Positions 10,101 to 20,818 are shown, numbered from the stretch's first letter. The stretch is 64,000 nucleotides of DNA from Owenia fusiformis (GCA_903813345.2 CAIIXF020000007.1:26585564-26649563), one strand, 5' to 3'. The notes: a model not told the origin generated them from the sequence alone. Program-made: numbers and translations.

Positions 10101-12986
10101 TTTGAATTTCTATTTGAATTAGATAGTACTGGGCTGAAAGCAAGTAACGTAGTTCTGGGAATAACTTGACGGTATCACGCAAAACAACAATTGAGTATTC
10201 TAGTTTTTAAAACCATAAACACATAGTTCCACATGAAATAAATATTCTATTCTATTAGTTCTACCTATATAATAGCCAATTCAAGTTATAAATCTATGTT
10301 TTGCAAACTTTTATCAAAACATACTCTAAATAATAAAGTATAGGAATTGCATGCCTCAGAATACATAGAAAATGGTAAATGTATGTGAAAGTGTATCGAA
10401 ATCTATATAAAGTTCTTTCATAGTTTGCATGTGACAAGACATAGACTTTAGTTTTATAAAATAGTTTTGATTTTGTATTTTTATACAGTTTATAATCATT
10501 TTACTTATAGATGACAATCATTCATTTATTTCTACCTTTTACTGTGTAAAAGTAGACATTAAGGACAATCTGTATTTCTACCATTTTGATGACCATGTGC
10601 TTTTTTCAGATGAACATAATTCATTTCAAACATGGCCTAAATCATTCATTTTTTCATAAAGGGTGCTTTGGTGTACCAAGATTATTAATTGAGTGTTAAC
10701 TTTTCTTTAGAATGTATATAACTAGAAAATTGAGCAGTCTTCTTTTCAAAATTGTAAAAGTTTCTCATCATGCAGATTTGCCTTAATGTATTTAAGTGGT
10801 ATATATTCGCTATACCTCCGTTTAACTTAAATTTAGAATGTGTAAATAACTAGAAAATTGAGCAGTCTACTTTTCAAAATTGTAAAAGTTTCTCATCGTA
10901 CAGATCTGCCTTAATGTATTTAAGTGGTATATATTCGCTATACCTCCGTTTAACTTAAATTTAGAATGTGTAAATAACTAGAAAATTGAGCAGTCTACTT
11001 TTCAAAATTGTAAAAGTTTCTCATCGTACAGATCTGCCTTAATGTATTTAAGTGGTATATATTCGCTATACCTCCGTTTAACTTAAATTTAGAATGTGTA
11101 AATAACTAGAAAATTGAGCAGTCTACTTTTCAAAATTGTAAAAGTTTCTCATCGTACAGATCTGCCTTAATGTATTTAAGTGGTATATATTCGCTATACC
11201 TCCGTTTAACTTAAATTTAGAATGTGTAAATAACTAGAAAATTGAGCAGTCTACTTTTCAAAATTGTAAAAGTTTCTCATCGTACAGATCTGCCTTAATG
11301 TATTTAAGTGGTATATATTCGCTATATCCTCAGTTTAACTTAAATTTAGAATGTGTAAATAACTAGAAAATTGAGCAGTCTACTTTTCAAAATTGTAGAA
11401 ATTTCTCATACGATTTTGATCACCATTAATACCAATGACCCAGTGATACTACAGTGTATGTGTTATATACAATGAGTTTATATACAATTAGGTTGTATTG
11501 TATACAATGAGATTAAATGCAATGATGTTAAATTCAATGATGTTATATACAATAAGGGAATATACAACATTGTTATATATAATAAGGGAATATACAATTA
11601 TGTGATATACAATAAAGGAATATACAATGAGGTTAATTAGTACAATTGTAAGGAATGAGATTAAATACAATGAGGTTATATACTACTAATGGGTCATTCT
11701 GCATACACTGTTTATACTCCGATCATATGGTATATTCCTGAGTAGGTGAAGCTGTATATGTTTACATCATTCAGTAGGAAACTAGTTTAAATGAAAAACT
11801 TATTTAGAATATTCCTGGTTAGTTGGCCCGGAATTTAATGGATTCCCAATGATGTTATTACTAACGTCAGCTATATTGATTAAAATTAAATTGTTACCAT
11901 AACAGTGTTACCATAATAGGATATGTGGATGCAGACTATTTTCATAAGTGTAAATTATTGTCACAATTTAATCAAAGCTCTTTCTTTATCTTTTTTTTCT
12001 TTATACTTTCAGTCCAGAAAGATGCCCTGGCAATGACAACCTTGCAGGCGATGCAGACAGACAACCCCCTGGTCAACTCCCTTCACTCAATGTCTTCCAT
12101 GGGAGGGGGCTATAATAGTATTGTCTGTAGCGTCCTGCAGCCTAATCTTGCTGCTGGAGGTGTAGATCGGGCCAACCTTGCTTCCGTCATGTCCCCACCC
12201 ATTTCTGTTACCCACCAGGGAGCAGCACTGGGATCATCTATGAGGAATGCGCAGCCTCGGTTGCGGGGTGGAGTGTCGAAAACGGAGGGCCCCCTCCAGG
12301 GTAGTGGTGGAGGTATGCTGACTAGTGTGAATGATCAAGTTACCGTTAGTCAAATTCCTGGTGGAAGTTCCATATACGCTAGCGCCATCGGGAGCCCAAC
12401 TGGAGGTTCGCCACTTGTAGCTAGCAATGTGAACATAAAACACAATGAAGGTGCCCTGGAGATGCTGTCAACAGAAATGAGCTTCAGTGCCCTCTATATG
12501 CATGGTTTGCATAATCGACGACTCCACGGAGGACAGTATGAAAGCTTGGATGATTATCACGCAAGGAGAATCTGGCAGAGACAAGATAGTAGCAATATGC
12601 CAAGTATACTAGAGACTAATGAACACAGTAACCAAGGTCAGGCTGACCAAGGTCAAGGCCACCCAGGTCAAAGTCATCTAGGTCAAAGTCACCAAGGTCA
12701 AAGAAACTTGGGTCAAAGTCACCAAGGTCATGCTGAAATAAGTCAAGGTCACAATCGACTCACTCAAGACCAGATACAACCATCACAGGACGAATATTTT
12801 CAAACTCAGACCTACCAGGGTCAAGGACAGAGGCCTCAACTACAGCTGCCGTTGCTTAAATCGAACACAGTGGAAGATCCAGATCAAGAGCCTACTTTTA
12901 TACCTCCTCATTTAGAACCTTTAGAGTCAATCAATTTTGTGCCAAACTCTGAGGACACTTCAAGCAGACTCACTAAATCTAGTTAA
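1017..12986 (+). CDS. ATG9A: ATG9 autophagy protein, C-terminal four coding exons (5'-partial gene)
   Basis: ATG9 is the multi-pass lipid scramblase of autophagy, carried on Golgi/endosome-derived vesicles that seed the phagophore. Four exons join in matching phases: 1017-1151, 1697-1876, 2228-2378 and 12013-12986, giving 563 codons before the TAA. The protein matches what I recall of vertebrate ATG9A through the end of the conserved core: CPE..., HY(I/M)PD.W.GNAH, RDEFAQ.FQYKA, EELLSP..TPL, FTVEV.GVGD.CSFAQMDV, EDGKTELSLMHF. The long, probably disordered tail then repeats the family motif STEMS..ALYMH. The N-terminal half, with the first membrane segments, lies left of the window. The last intron is unusually long (9.6 kb) and hosts two antisense genes. 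The neighbour, AMPK gamma, is convergent. Confidence 0.95.
1697..1876 (+). CDS. ATG9A: ATG9 exon (EELLSP...CSFAQMDV)
   Basis: This exon has 60 codons and is phase 0 on both sides. The acceptor is CTCTAG and the donor is GTTAGT. It begins VYLLEELLSPLITPLVLLC and ends with CSFAQMDVRKHGNPQ. It holds the last membrane-associated helix and the highly conserved FTVEVTGVGDVCSFAQMDV block of the family. Confidence 0.95.
2228..2378 (+). CDS. ATG9A: ATG9 exon (EDGKTELSLMHF)
   Basis: This exon has 50 codons plus one base. The acceptor is GTTACAG and the donor is GTGAGT. It begins WVEEGETQANQ and contains GEDGKTELSLMHFHLTNPEW, one of the best conserved ATG9 segments. It is the end of the structured core. 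Confidence 0.94.
3675..3860. repeat. Degenerate TCATTGTTTTATCACC-type repeats
   Basis: Imperfect units of about 16 bp built on 'atcattgttttatc', before the 41-bp array. The same kind of unit returns at about 5020-5150, on the other side of a large element copy, so the element at 4172-5023 may have split one tract. Confidence 0.6.
3861..4106. repeat. 41-bp tandem repeat, six copies
   Basis: Unit starts are at 3861, 3902, 3943, 3984, 4025 and 4066, all beginning TTGTTGGTTTACCACCGAGC. The first five copies are virtually identical and the last diverges. Confidence 0.9.
4172..5023 (+). mobile_element. CCCACCGAAC-type dispersed element, diverged copy
   Basis: The left end ATTATCCCATTGAACGAAG and the right end GGGATTTGCTAC...CTAGTT match the ends of the copy at 8771-10077. 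Inside are 'gccgattttcaaaatg' and similar blocks also seen there. It is older or more decayed than the 8771 copy and is interrupted by a MITE at 4621-4827. Class unknown; it has short terminal inverted repeats but no visible transposase. Confidence 0.6.
4621..4827 (+). mobile_element. MITE family A (GCAGGCCCGTAGCCAGG), 207 bp
   Basis: Terminal inverted repeats TGCAGGCCCGTAGCCAGG and CCTGGCTACGGGCCTGCA are perfect over 18 bp. G-rich and C-rich runs lie just inside. The sequence ATTT on both sides could be a target-site duplication. It is inserted in the 4172-5023 element. Diverged relatives lie at about 19779, 20046, 36619, 52862 and 61103. Confidence 0.8.
5194..5547 (-). CDS. Small multi-pass membrane protein, unknown (short paralogue), nested in ATG9 intron
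   Basis: An intronless 117-aa frame, antisense to ATG9. Hydrophobic segments lie at about residues 4-22, 41-65, 73-92 and 98-113. It aligns with the 165-aa protein at 7596-8093: the segments IELIV..QEIVQ and N(I/V)(I/F)SP..RI are shared, and 13 bases of leader up to the start codon are the same in both genes but for one. It ends right after SPLARIMMR and so lacks the last 45 or so residues, with the final hydrophobic segment, that its paralogue has. I do not recognise the family. It may be a real short gene or a truncated pseudogene. Confidence 0.5.
   Translation of the reverse strand: MSKQAFLIIVILIEIVCDIHCHLRVDEEYIAWQNTNFGWLDIVHLVCTVFGIVVAFVQIYFIFTSWSNPILDGIELIVIPQEIVQTILALNGNGFTIKTACSIVMNIISPLARIMMR
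7110..7243. mobile_element. 134-bp near-perfect palindrome (MITE-like)
   Basis: The left arm from CAAATATTTCACTCTATTGA matches the right arm ending AATAGAGTGAAATATTG, through TGAATACCTGTA and TGATATTCCAC. The centre GCCCGAAGGGC is itself palindromic. The arms are about 65 bp with few mismatches, so the transcript would fold into one long hairpin. Probably a short non-autonomous DNA transposon. Confidence 0.75.
7596..8093 (-). CDS. Multi-pass membrane protein, unknown (full-length paralogue), nested in ATG9 intron
   Basis: An intronless 165-aa frame, antisense to ATG9. Hydrophobic segments lie at about residues 13-35, 44-66, 75-94, 106-125 and 142-163. The Cys-rich patch CTCSCMKYK and the charged loop RNEHEDRLRF separate the last two. 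A frame of 165 codons in DNA this AT-rich, with a homologous neighbour 2 kb away, argues that it is or was coding. The leader TACATCACAATTTGAAAA before the ATG is nearly the same in the neighbour, which points to tandem duplication. No known family recognised; function unknown. Confidence 0.6.
   Translation of the reverse strand: MRKQEESPDCCQGIASLIMILVIIVDFAFDCYFDYCVSSTGWHKNLLIFTTVIGGIFAVFQIINICDGSEGVHLETELSIVVAIELVQSISTQFYMYDGPSYVTTEAELFFNVFSPIIRILMACTCSCMKYKVMRNEHEDRLRFMIIVCLIILIGLFIRGLYYAL
8771..10077 (+). mobile_element. CCCACCGAAC-type dispersed element with internal higher-order repeat
   Basis: The left end is ATTATCCCACCGAACGAAGT and the right end has GTTCGGTGGGATTTGCTACT, giving inverted termini of about 10 bp. 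A TCCG microsatellite follows the left end (8818-8870). Then come about seven units of roughly 143 bp, each starting near 'TAATCTTTGATAACTCAAAT' and containing 'AAGATGGC(C/G)GC' blocks. No transposase frame is visible, and the small open frames inside are products of the repeats. Confidence 0.75.
10705..11405. repeat. 128-bp tandem repeat, about 5.5 copies
   Basis: The block TGTAAATAACTAGAAAATTG recurs at 10841, 10969, 11097, 11225 and 11353 (exact 128-bp steps), with a diverged copy at 10713. The inner copies are almost identical, which suggests recent expansion. It lies in the ATG9 last intron. Confidence 0.92.
11460..11690. repeat. Degenerate TATACAATGAGGTTA-type repeats
   Basis: Imperfect units of about 15-20 bp ('tatacaatgaggtta', 'tatacaataagggaa'). 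Confidence 0.7.
12013..12986 (+). CDS. ATG9A: ATG9 last coding exon, disordered C-terminal tail
   Basis: The acceptor TTTCAG ends at 12012. The exon enters in phase 1 as VQKDALAM, where human ATG9A has VQRDG, and runs 323 codons to a TAA at 12984-12986. It is rich in S, G, Q and P and holds STEMSFSALYMHGLHNRRLH, matching STEMS..ALYMH..H of ATG9A. From about 12631 to 12770 an in-frame, roughly 15-bp minisatellite encodes repeated GQSHQ / GQ.. units, which looks species-specific. The open frame runs upstream of the acceptor to 11925, but that part is intronic. Confidence 0.92.
12631..12770 (+). repeat. In-frame 15-bp minisatellite in the ATG9 tail
   Basis: Units of the type GGTCAAAGTCACCAA are repeated in the coding frame, giving Gly-Gln-Ser-His-Gln blocks. 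The length stays in frame because the unit is five codons. Confidence 0.75.
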
Positions 12987-13843
12987 ACTTTTTCTCACTT
13001 CAGGCCAACCAACTTAAAGTGCCACTTTCTTGACAAATATAAAGAATCTATATTTTGAGATAAGTGTTCTGAGACATTATACTTTAAATACTTTTGATGT
13101 TCTTGTGTCTATGAAATGAAAGGTTTCCAAAAGGAAAATAGCTAGCTTCCAATCAAATATTGCTAATAATAATTAATGCATACAAACAGAACATCGACTT
13201 AATTTGAAATATTTCTTGGATATTCAAGCTACAATATGACGACTATATAATATGTATAATTTTGATTGTCATGTTGTTTTTCATGTTTGAAGAATGTTAA
13301 ATACATGAATCCCTTAGTGAAAATGACATGATATACTAAGTATATAAAGGAGTGTTTAAGACATGAAGGGCATGTTGAAATAATATTATTTTATATATTG
13401 AGGAGTGTCTCATTTATTAAATTAAACGAAGGACACCATGAAATAATATTATTTACATGTATATGCATTATTCTGAGATTATTTAGTAATATTTTAGAAA
13501 TGATTTGGTATATTAGTAGGGATTTGGAAAAAATAATAACAAATAAATAAAAAAGATGGCTCTGAAATGACATATGGTTACAATATAAACAGAGTAAAAA
13601 CATGTATAATCAGGTCAACTGCCATTAATGTACCTTAAATCAATTTTATAGAATAAATATCATGTTATAAAAAGATGTGATGTAGGAAACATATATTTAA
13701 GGATATTTTAGTGGAAACAATATAAATATACTCTTCTTCAAATTATATTTTGACATCTATGACATCTCTGTATGTTGACATGTGAACTTCTGTATTTTTC
13801 TGATATATGGTTGATATATTTTAAATGTATAGAATATTCTACA
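12987..13843 (+). other. ATG9 3' untranslated region (extent uncertain)
   Basis: AT-rich sequence after the ATG9 stop codon. Candidate AATAAA signals lie at about 13542-13551 and 13652-13657. I cannot tell which is used. Confidence 0.45.
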
Positions 13844-15332
13844 TAAAGACCCGGTCACACCGCCCGGACGTTGCTGGAGCGTTCCTTGAACGTTGAAAAA
13901 ATTCATCAACGCTCGTCAACGCGCACAAAATGGGGAAAAAAACAAAAACACGGGCGTTGGCTTAGCGGTGCACCGCTGAAGCCGGCGTTGCTTTAGCGTT
14001 GGTTAAGCGGTTGCGAGCGGTAGCTAGCGTTTGTTTAGCGGTAATGCGAGCGTTAGTATAGCGGCGTTCTGCGCATGAGAGCGTTGCCTCGGCGTTGGTA
14101 TAAATAGCAGCAGCGTTGGTTTAGCAGCATATCGCGTTTGACTACTGGGAAATTATTTCAAGTGGGAAGTGTTTAAGAGTAAAGACCTTTATTGGAATTT
14201 GTAACTTTAACAAAAGTCCTTCAAGGATTAAAGAAGAAATGTTTTAAATCTAAAGTGCTTCTATTAATGTAATATGACATTAAGAATGAATAACATTACA
14301 ATTTTCTTTAATAATCTCTCATATCATTTCAAACAAACATATCACAATTTAATCATTGCATTTCCATTACTTGGAACCGATTTACGTTCAAATTGCTTTA
14401 ACAATGTCAAATAACATTTACAGCAAAGTAATAATCATGACCCGTGACAAATTTTTGCATTGCTGTGCGCGCATCAACTTTTTGTATAATACCATGACGA
14501 GTGCAACATTTTACAAGCTGCGCAGAAAATTCACAGATAATTTATTGAATTGCTTGACGTAAAAACGTATTTGAATAAAGGTCTCAGTAAAAGTCTATTT
14601 GTATTAACATTTAATGAAAAACAAAAATCGCATAATTCATCTTTTTAAAATCCAAAATCACAAACTTTGAGCTCTTAATTTAGGAATTTAAAATGCAAAA
14701 AATTGAAATGCCAGACATGAATATATATCAAATGTAAAATGCACAAGTGTCTCCACAGTGTTCTACACAGTGGTGCATTTCTCCACGTATTTATAGCCAA
14801 ATTCTTGTCCCGCTCCGACACCTCTATACCAACGCCAAAGCAAAGTTCATCGCCGCCATGGAACGCTGCGACAACGTCCGACACCGTTCCAACAACCCCA
14901 TGTACGCTGATAAAACGCTAATAACCGCTCCACCGACGTTTGTGCAACGTTTAATCGCCGCCCGGGCAACGCTGGCGAAGCAGCGGTGGTCCAGCGTTAA
15001 AGATTTCTGCGTTGGTCTAGCGGATTCAACCGTCCACGAACTTGCGTCTAGCGGTGCCAAACTTTGACTGGGCGTTGGTGGAGCGGTGATAAACTTTGCC
15101 AGGGCGTAAAATTGTCCCTTTTTCAACGCTCGCAATATTTTGAGCAGCTCAAAACTTTTGGAGCGTTAGGATGGCCACTCGAGAAACATCCGCGTTGGCC
15201 GAGCGTTTACAGCGTTGCTTTAACGGATGCCAACTTTTGTTAAACGGTGGTGAACTTTTACGAGTGTTGATGATTTTTTTCAACGTTCAAGGAACGCTCC
15301 AGCAACGTTTAGGCGGTGTGACCGGGCCTTTA
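13844..15332. mobile_element. 1.49-kb foldback element with GCGTTG-rich arms
   Basis: Terminal inverted repeats of about 75 bp: TAAAGACCCGGTCACACCGC at the left matches TAAAGGCCCGGTCACACCGC in inverse at the right, continuing through GTTGCTGGAGCGTTCCTTGA. The inner arms are packed with GCGTTG/GCGGT words (left) and CAACGC/ACCGC words (right). The middle (about 14140-14740) is AT-rich. A TA lies at each border, which would fit a TA target-site duplication. No transposase seen, so it is non-autonomous. Confidence 0.8.
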
Positions 15333-16149
15333 CAGTGGAAGGAACAGAATGCTAACGGGACCAGCTGCTTTAAGTTTATTGATTCGAAGTTCAGATCACA
15401 AACATGGCGGTCGATGGTGGATTAGAACTGAGAGGCATTCACATGATAAAGTGATTTGTCTAGTGAGGTTTGCACATTCATAGATATAAAAATATGTATA
15501 TCAGTTTGTCCATCATGTATTATCATTTTTTGTAAGTATTGCCTCAAAAGCTGGAATTACAGGCCAATAAAATTCATCTGCCAATCACAGTTTTCATTTG
15601 TGAATATGATATTTATATTGATGTTTGATGTGCAATATATAAATTGACTACCTTTTCAACTAGGATGAATATTATTTTGAAGTGTCAATTTTATTGTGTG
15701 TGTATTTCAAGACACTTCTTGACAGATTGATTTGAAATTTGTAGGGATATTCTTTGCTATAGAAATCTGGAACTGATTATTTTTTGGGCATTTAAGGCAG
15801 CAATTTTGACTTTGGGTAAGATGAACCTTTTTTATTTATTCAAATTAGTAATCACAAAGAAAAGAAAATATGTTATGATTTTTGGAATATGTTTGGGCAT
15901 GTTAAGTCCACAAAAAATCATTACTCTGACAAATCTTGGATTCTGATTCAGAAATCAGTCAATAAAGTGCATTATGATAATACTAGTAGCCATTTAAAGG
16001 ATTTGATTGTCAAAGTAACGGGTGAGAATTTTATGTTGTACTTGTAATTTATCACAATGTATGTATAGGTATGTGTATAAAATCAATTGATTTATCTTAA
16101 TGTATAAATTGTACATTACTTTCATTTTGGGATTGTTTGAAACTTTTTT
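15333..16149. other. Intergenic, no feature seen
   Basis: AT-rich sequence between repeats. No exon, RNA gene or repeat family recognised. Confidence 0.5.
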
Positions 16150-16260
16150 TGTGACCACCAAGAAATTGTGACATATTGTTATGGCCATCATTATTGTGAC
16201 CACCATTTGGGATCTGTAACTTCTTGTAACTATTTTGGAATAACAACCAGGTGGTGACAT
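16150..16260 (-). mobile_element. Repeat family B (ATGTCACCACC ends), reverse copy
   Basis: It ends GGTGGTGACAT at 16250-16260 and begins GTGACCACCA, with 'atctgtaac' inside, the reverse of 'gttacagat' in other copies. Relatives: 22534, 24391, 43117, 53632 and 53981. Confidence 0.65.
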
Positions 16261-16563
16261 CTTTTGACGTTATTACATTGTTTATTTATTTAGTTGTTGT
16301 TGATTTAGAGTATTTACCTGTATAAAGGTTTCCTTCTGATAACACATTTTATGTAGAATTATATAAATCCATCAAAAGCAATCATTTTAATTTTGTAAAT
16401 AATTTTCCGAAATTATTGTTGTAGAGGATCCAAGTGTTATCTTGTTGCTAGTGTAAAAAGTATGTTGCCAGTGTAAAAATATGTAGGCAGTGTAAAATTT
16501 ATGTACAGACTATTTATTAAGTGTAATGCAATGGCAAATAATAAAATGCAGTAATTCCTGAAA

Positions 16564-16590
16564 AATAAAGTTGTGTTTTGTGTTGCCTAC
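16564..16590 (+). terminator. Candidate poly(A) site
   Basis: AATAAA followed at once by a GT-rich stretch (GTTGTGTTTTGTGTTG), the usual arrangement of a cleavage and polyadenylation site on the plus strand. If used by ATG9, its 3' UTR would be 3.6 kb and include the foldback element. Uncertain. Confidence 0.3.
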
Positions 16591-19349
16591 TTAATTGTTT
16601 AGCAAATTAAAATATTTAAACATTTACAAGTTCAACATGTTGTCATAGTCTGTCATTGCACTGTAAGCGGAATTATTTTGCATGGTTTAGTGATTGAGAT
16701 GGATTCATGGAATTCATACTTATGTGCTTATGAAAGTCATGAACTCCAGCTCCATGAAACAAAGAAACAAGACAATGAAATTTGGTTTTGTAAAAATCCA
16801 ATTGATTTTTATTGCCTTCATTTTTCGAAAGCATAATTTCTTACAGCTTCATATTTGGCTTTCATTATAAAAGCTCAATCTGTTGAGAATTATACAATAT
16901 TTATACAATTCGTCTATCAAACTAAATTATTTATACACAATACGTGATCATGGTACTTCACACTATATCTTGTTCATACATTGGAAAATAGTGAAATAAG
17001 CGAGGAATACAGTGTACATACATGAAATTGCATACTATATGAAGCTGTGTAGGGGTTGGCATGGTTACTTTGACAGTTATTTTTAATGTCAAGGCGCCAA
17101 CACTTTTTTTAATTGGCTGGTTGCAAACTCACATTTTTCGAGGTGGAGACATTTTGACATTTTAATATGACTTGATTTTATTTTGTGAATTAAGTTTAAA
17201 ATATGAATCGGCCAATTCAAAAAAAGTTAAAAAAGTGAAATCCATTGAAAATTGACCATTTTTGGTAAAAAAAGCAATACTGACAAAAAAAATTAACAAA
17301 CATAAACAAAAAACAATTTCAAAATAAATATCATCAATCTAACCATGCATATTTATAAGAAATATCATGATATTCAATGTAAAAGACAAGCATTTAATTT
17401 CATCACTTATCTTGTTTTGAAATACAACAAAGAGTGGAATAAGCAAGGAAATGTAAATAAAAAAACTGTCCTCTAGAGAACACTCTAAATTGTATAAAAA
17501 TGTAAGAAAACTGAACATTTCATACAAAGTCTTGAGAGAAAGGCTGTGAAATTTGCATGACCTGAATGATATTTTAGCATGGTTACCATGACCACAATGA
17601 AACGTTTATACAACTTAACAACCAGAAAGGAATCCTTCATCTTAATAATGTGTTGATTGCTACTACCCAGTGTTATTCCATATCTTGAGGGGGTAAGGTC
17701 AATGTATCAATATCAGTCAAATGCTGCAATTAAAACTTCACCAATCAACCAAAAAGGGTCATTTCCTTACATCAATACCTTGTCCTTTTGGGATATACAT
17801 GTACACTCACGTAAGACATTTTGTTTTGATAAAATTAATCTTGATTCAAGCCCTTGCCAACCCCTCCCCTGCACACATCTCACTTGGAAGGAGATGAGTG
17901 GGGGGGTCAAGCCATTTAGTGAAAAATGTCGATGACATTAACTAACTTATTTGAAGGATATTGATATTTTCACCATTACCGTCTTAAATGAGACTTACAC
18001 AAGAACAGGTTTCGATTGATAACTCATATGCATATTTTTAATCAAATTAGCATCATGTATCTATGCAACAATTTCTGTGCTAAAATATGATAACCATTTT
18101 TCATCTTTACCTATATGCATAGCCTACTTTGTGGCTCAATCACATTTGATTTATGGCAACCATACGGCAGCCATAGCTTCCCAAAATCGAGAGAAATATG
18201 CAGCATAAAATATAAGGATAAGCGGTACGATGTAACTTCTAGAGTGATTTGTGAATCTACACCTGCCATGGCCGCCATATAGCAAATGTGTATAGGCTGT
18301 ACACATAACAGTTGGTGCTTAATGTAGGTTAATGTTTACTTATTTTAGCGATGATTCTATCATCCCTGAATGTTTTACACTTGATGACCTATCTATATAT
18401 ACACGTTTATAAGCATATTTTAATTTCTACTGTCTAACAGTAGACCTAGAATGTGGTTTTGTTGGTGTTTAGACCCTCAAACACAGACGCACATTCTACA
18501 TTTAAAGGCCCTGGTACTCTAGGACCCGTTATGTATGTATTGCGACATCATACGTTCCTTAGCAACATAGGTTTGAATTGCTGAATCGATTTGAATATTA
18601 ACATAGAAACACACATATGAATTTGCAGCTCTTAAATCATGAAAAATAAATTTATACAGTTACATAGCAGACGCCTGATGTGTCACAAAAGCTCAAAGAT
18701 AAAATTGCAGAGGCCACAATAGTCACATAAGGCCTTTATCAAACTATGCAACATGGCACACATTTTGCTCTCACTCCGAACTAGGGCATCACATCAAAGG
18801 CTTCGTACTAATTTCTACGCAAAATCGCTTTTGTTTTTATTTTTAGGTAAAATGGAAATTTCAAAACCTGCCATTTTTATCCAATTTGAGTGTAAGTACT
18901 CTATTATCGCCCACTTGAATACTTTAGAAATTCTATCTTAGACATTTCCCTATATATTTCTTGACCTTTGTGAAGCGGGATGGGTGCTCATTAGGGGGTG
19001 GGCGTTAAATATGGTGATAACGATACGTAGAATTCAGCGCAAAACCTTTGACGTGATCTCTAAAAAGGGTTCAATGAGAGACATTGAGCATCCAACCTGA
19101 ACGTTCCAATGCAATACTAGTTAAAAATAAAATCCTCATTCCATAAACCTTTACACTTTACACTACTTTACACTATTTACAATTTACACTAGATACACTG
19201 ACTTATAAAGGGAGTGTACAATTTTACAAATTGATAGTCATGTACAGTACAATACATGTACAATTTCTTTTGAAAATTAATGCACAGTTATATATCATAT
19301 GGCATAATATTGCAATGTACTATACAGTCTCTTTCATATAGTACTCATT
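16591..19349. other. Intergenic, no gene seen
   Basis: Low-GC sequence without convincing exons. Short TTTACACTA-type repeats lie at about 19146-19195. Confidence 0.5.
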
Positions 19350-19445
19350 AAAACAAACCTGCCACATTTTTTATCATTTCGCAAAATTGCAAAAACGTGA
19401 CAAAAAATTATGCTAAAATGATATGAAATGTGGTAAGTTTTGTTA
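19350..19445. mobile_element. Small inverted-repeat element
   Basis: AAACCTGCCACATTTTTTAT and the inverse of ATATGAAATGTGGTAAGTTT form arms of about 30 bp around an A-rich loop. MITE-like. Confidence 0.5.
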
Positions 19446-19778
19446 TTTGATGTTAACATAATTAGGAAAAATGTCACAAACTTGCGCTAAAACATACTAA
19501 CATAAGACAACAGCAGAAATTCATTTTCTGGTATGCAGGTACAGCCACAAAACATGTGGAGACATCTATTATGCAAGCATTGCGATACTGTATTTTTATC
19601 GAAACCTTTATTTTTATGAATCATCTTTCTCATGGCACATTGATTTTCAAGGAAGGTAGGAGGCAATGTCAGCTCCCAATTGTCTAATAGCTTAAGATGG
19701 TTGCAGGAATTCTGTGGTCTAACTCAACACGTAAATGGTTCTCTTACATGTGACGCCCAATGGTTAAAATGGATTCTA

Positions 19779-19944
19779 TACAAGACCCCGCCTGGCCAAA
19801 TATCTTTCATAATCATGCAGTTTTTCACCATTCTGAGCATTTTTTAAGTGATTTGGGCAATTTTTGGACCAAAATTGTCACAAGTGAACCCCCCTGGAAT
19901 TTTCAAAAAGTGAACCCCCTTGGCGAATGCTGGCTACGGGCCTG
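19779..19944. mobile_element. MITE family A, diverged copy
   Basis: The right end TGGCTACGGGCCTGG and the inner 'catgcagtttttcaccattctg' blocks match the copy at 4621-4827. The left end is eroded. Confidence 0.6.
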
Positions 19945-20045
19945 GTACATATACAGAATACATCAAAATGGTGCCCATAACACAAGCAAAACTACAGTTA
20001 GGATAACAATTGATATGACAACTGTGAAACCATATGAACAATTGA

Positions 20046-20234
20046 CAGGTCTGTAGCCAGGGGGGGGGAGGTTGGGGAGTTCGAGTTAATCCCCTCCGTC
20101 AAAAATTCTTTCAAAATCATGCAATTTTTACCATTCTGAGCTCTTTTCAAGCGATTTTGGGCCAAAGTTGGCAAATATAAATCCCCCTAAATTTTTTGAA
20201 GTAAACCCCATTAGCAAAAGCTGACTTCAGGCCT
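20046..20234. mobile_element. MITE family A, diverged copy
   Basis: The left end is CAGGTCTGTAGCCAGGGG and the right end CTTCAGGCCTG. Inner 'atcatgcaatttttaccattctg' is shared with the 19779 copy 0.25 kb away. Confidence 0.65.
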
Positions 20235-20818
20235 GATTGAACATTACAAGGATATCTCAAAATAAGAATTTATTTCTGTAAGAGACATTAATGTTTCAGT
20301 ATGATAGCATTTTATTGCACTGATTGGCTTACTGGCGCCTGGTTGCATCCAGTACAAACAATCAACCAATTAAATCTCTCCTCCTCTCAATTACTGTAAA
20401 TTGGTTGAATTTGGCGGCATTTAATTCAATGAGAATGATTTAAATTGATGATCTGCAGTTCGGCCAAATCAAACTTACAGAATTTACAATACTGCAACTT
20501 ACATACAGTTTAATACACAGCCTCGTATCGAGGAAACTGGCCCTGTAAATGTATGGAGGCTTGCCAAGGCAGACTGTTTCTTTTTCTATAAGTTTGCACT
20601 ACAGCGAGCATATTCTGACAGTCTATCAATGTATATTTCAATGCTCTGTCACTTGATGTGTTCCTGCATAAGGTTTTGTTCATTCATATACTTCCTTAAG
20701 GTTACAGGCAAACAGCCATTCATGTAACCATCTTTAAGGCAAAAAACAAGTCAGTATCATCACGCTTTTATCAGTTAACTTGTGCCCACTCTCAACTTGT
20801 GCCCTCTCCCACTAGTAA

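Larger units (their letters stand above)
2379..12012 (+). other. Last ATG9 intron, 9.6 kb
   Basis: The ends are GTGAGT and TTTCAG, phase 1 on both sides. Its content is a 41-bp tandem array, two copies of the CCCACCGAAC element (4172 and 8771), two antisense intronless genes, a 134-bp palindrome, a 128-bp tandem array and a degenerate TATACAAT-rich tract. Between 2400-3660, 5560-7100 and 10080-10690 I see only AT-rich unique-looking sequence. Confidence 0.85.

Noticed and set aside
11925-12012. Upstream extension of the ATG9 last-exon frame with its own ATG
   Set aside because: It lies in front of a good TTTCAG acceptor, is T-rich (FFIFFFFILS) and has no similarity to ATG9. The phase-1 exon start at 12013 fits the previous donor.
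14675-15135. Overlapping frames on both strands near 14.7-15.1 kb
   Set aside because: They fall in the CpG-rich arm of the foldback element, where GCGTTG words avoid stops in several frames.
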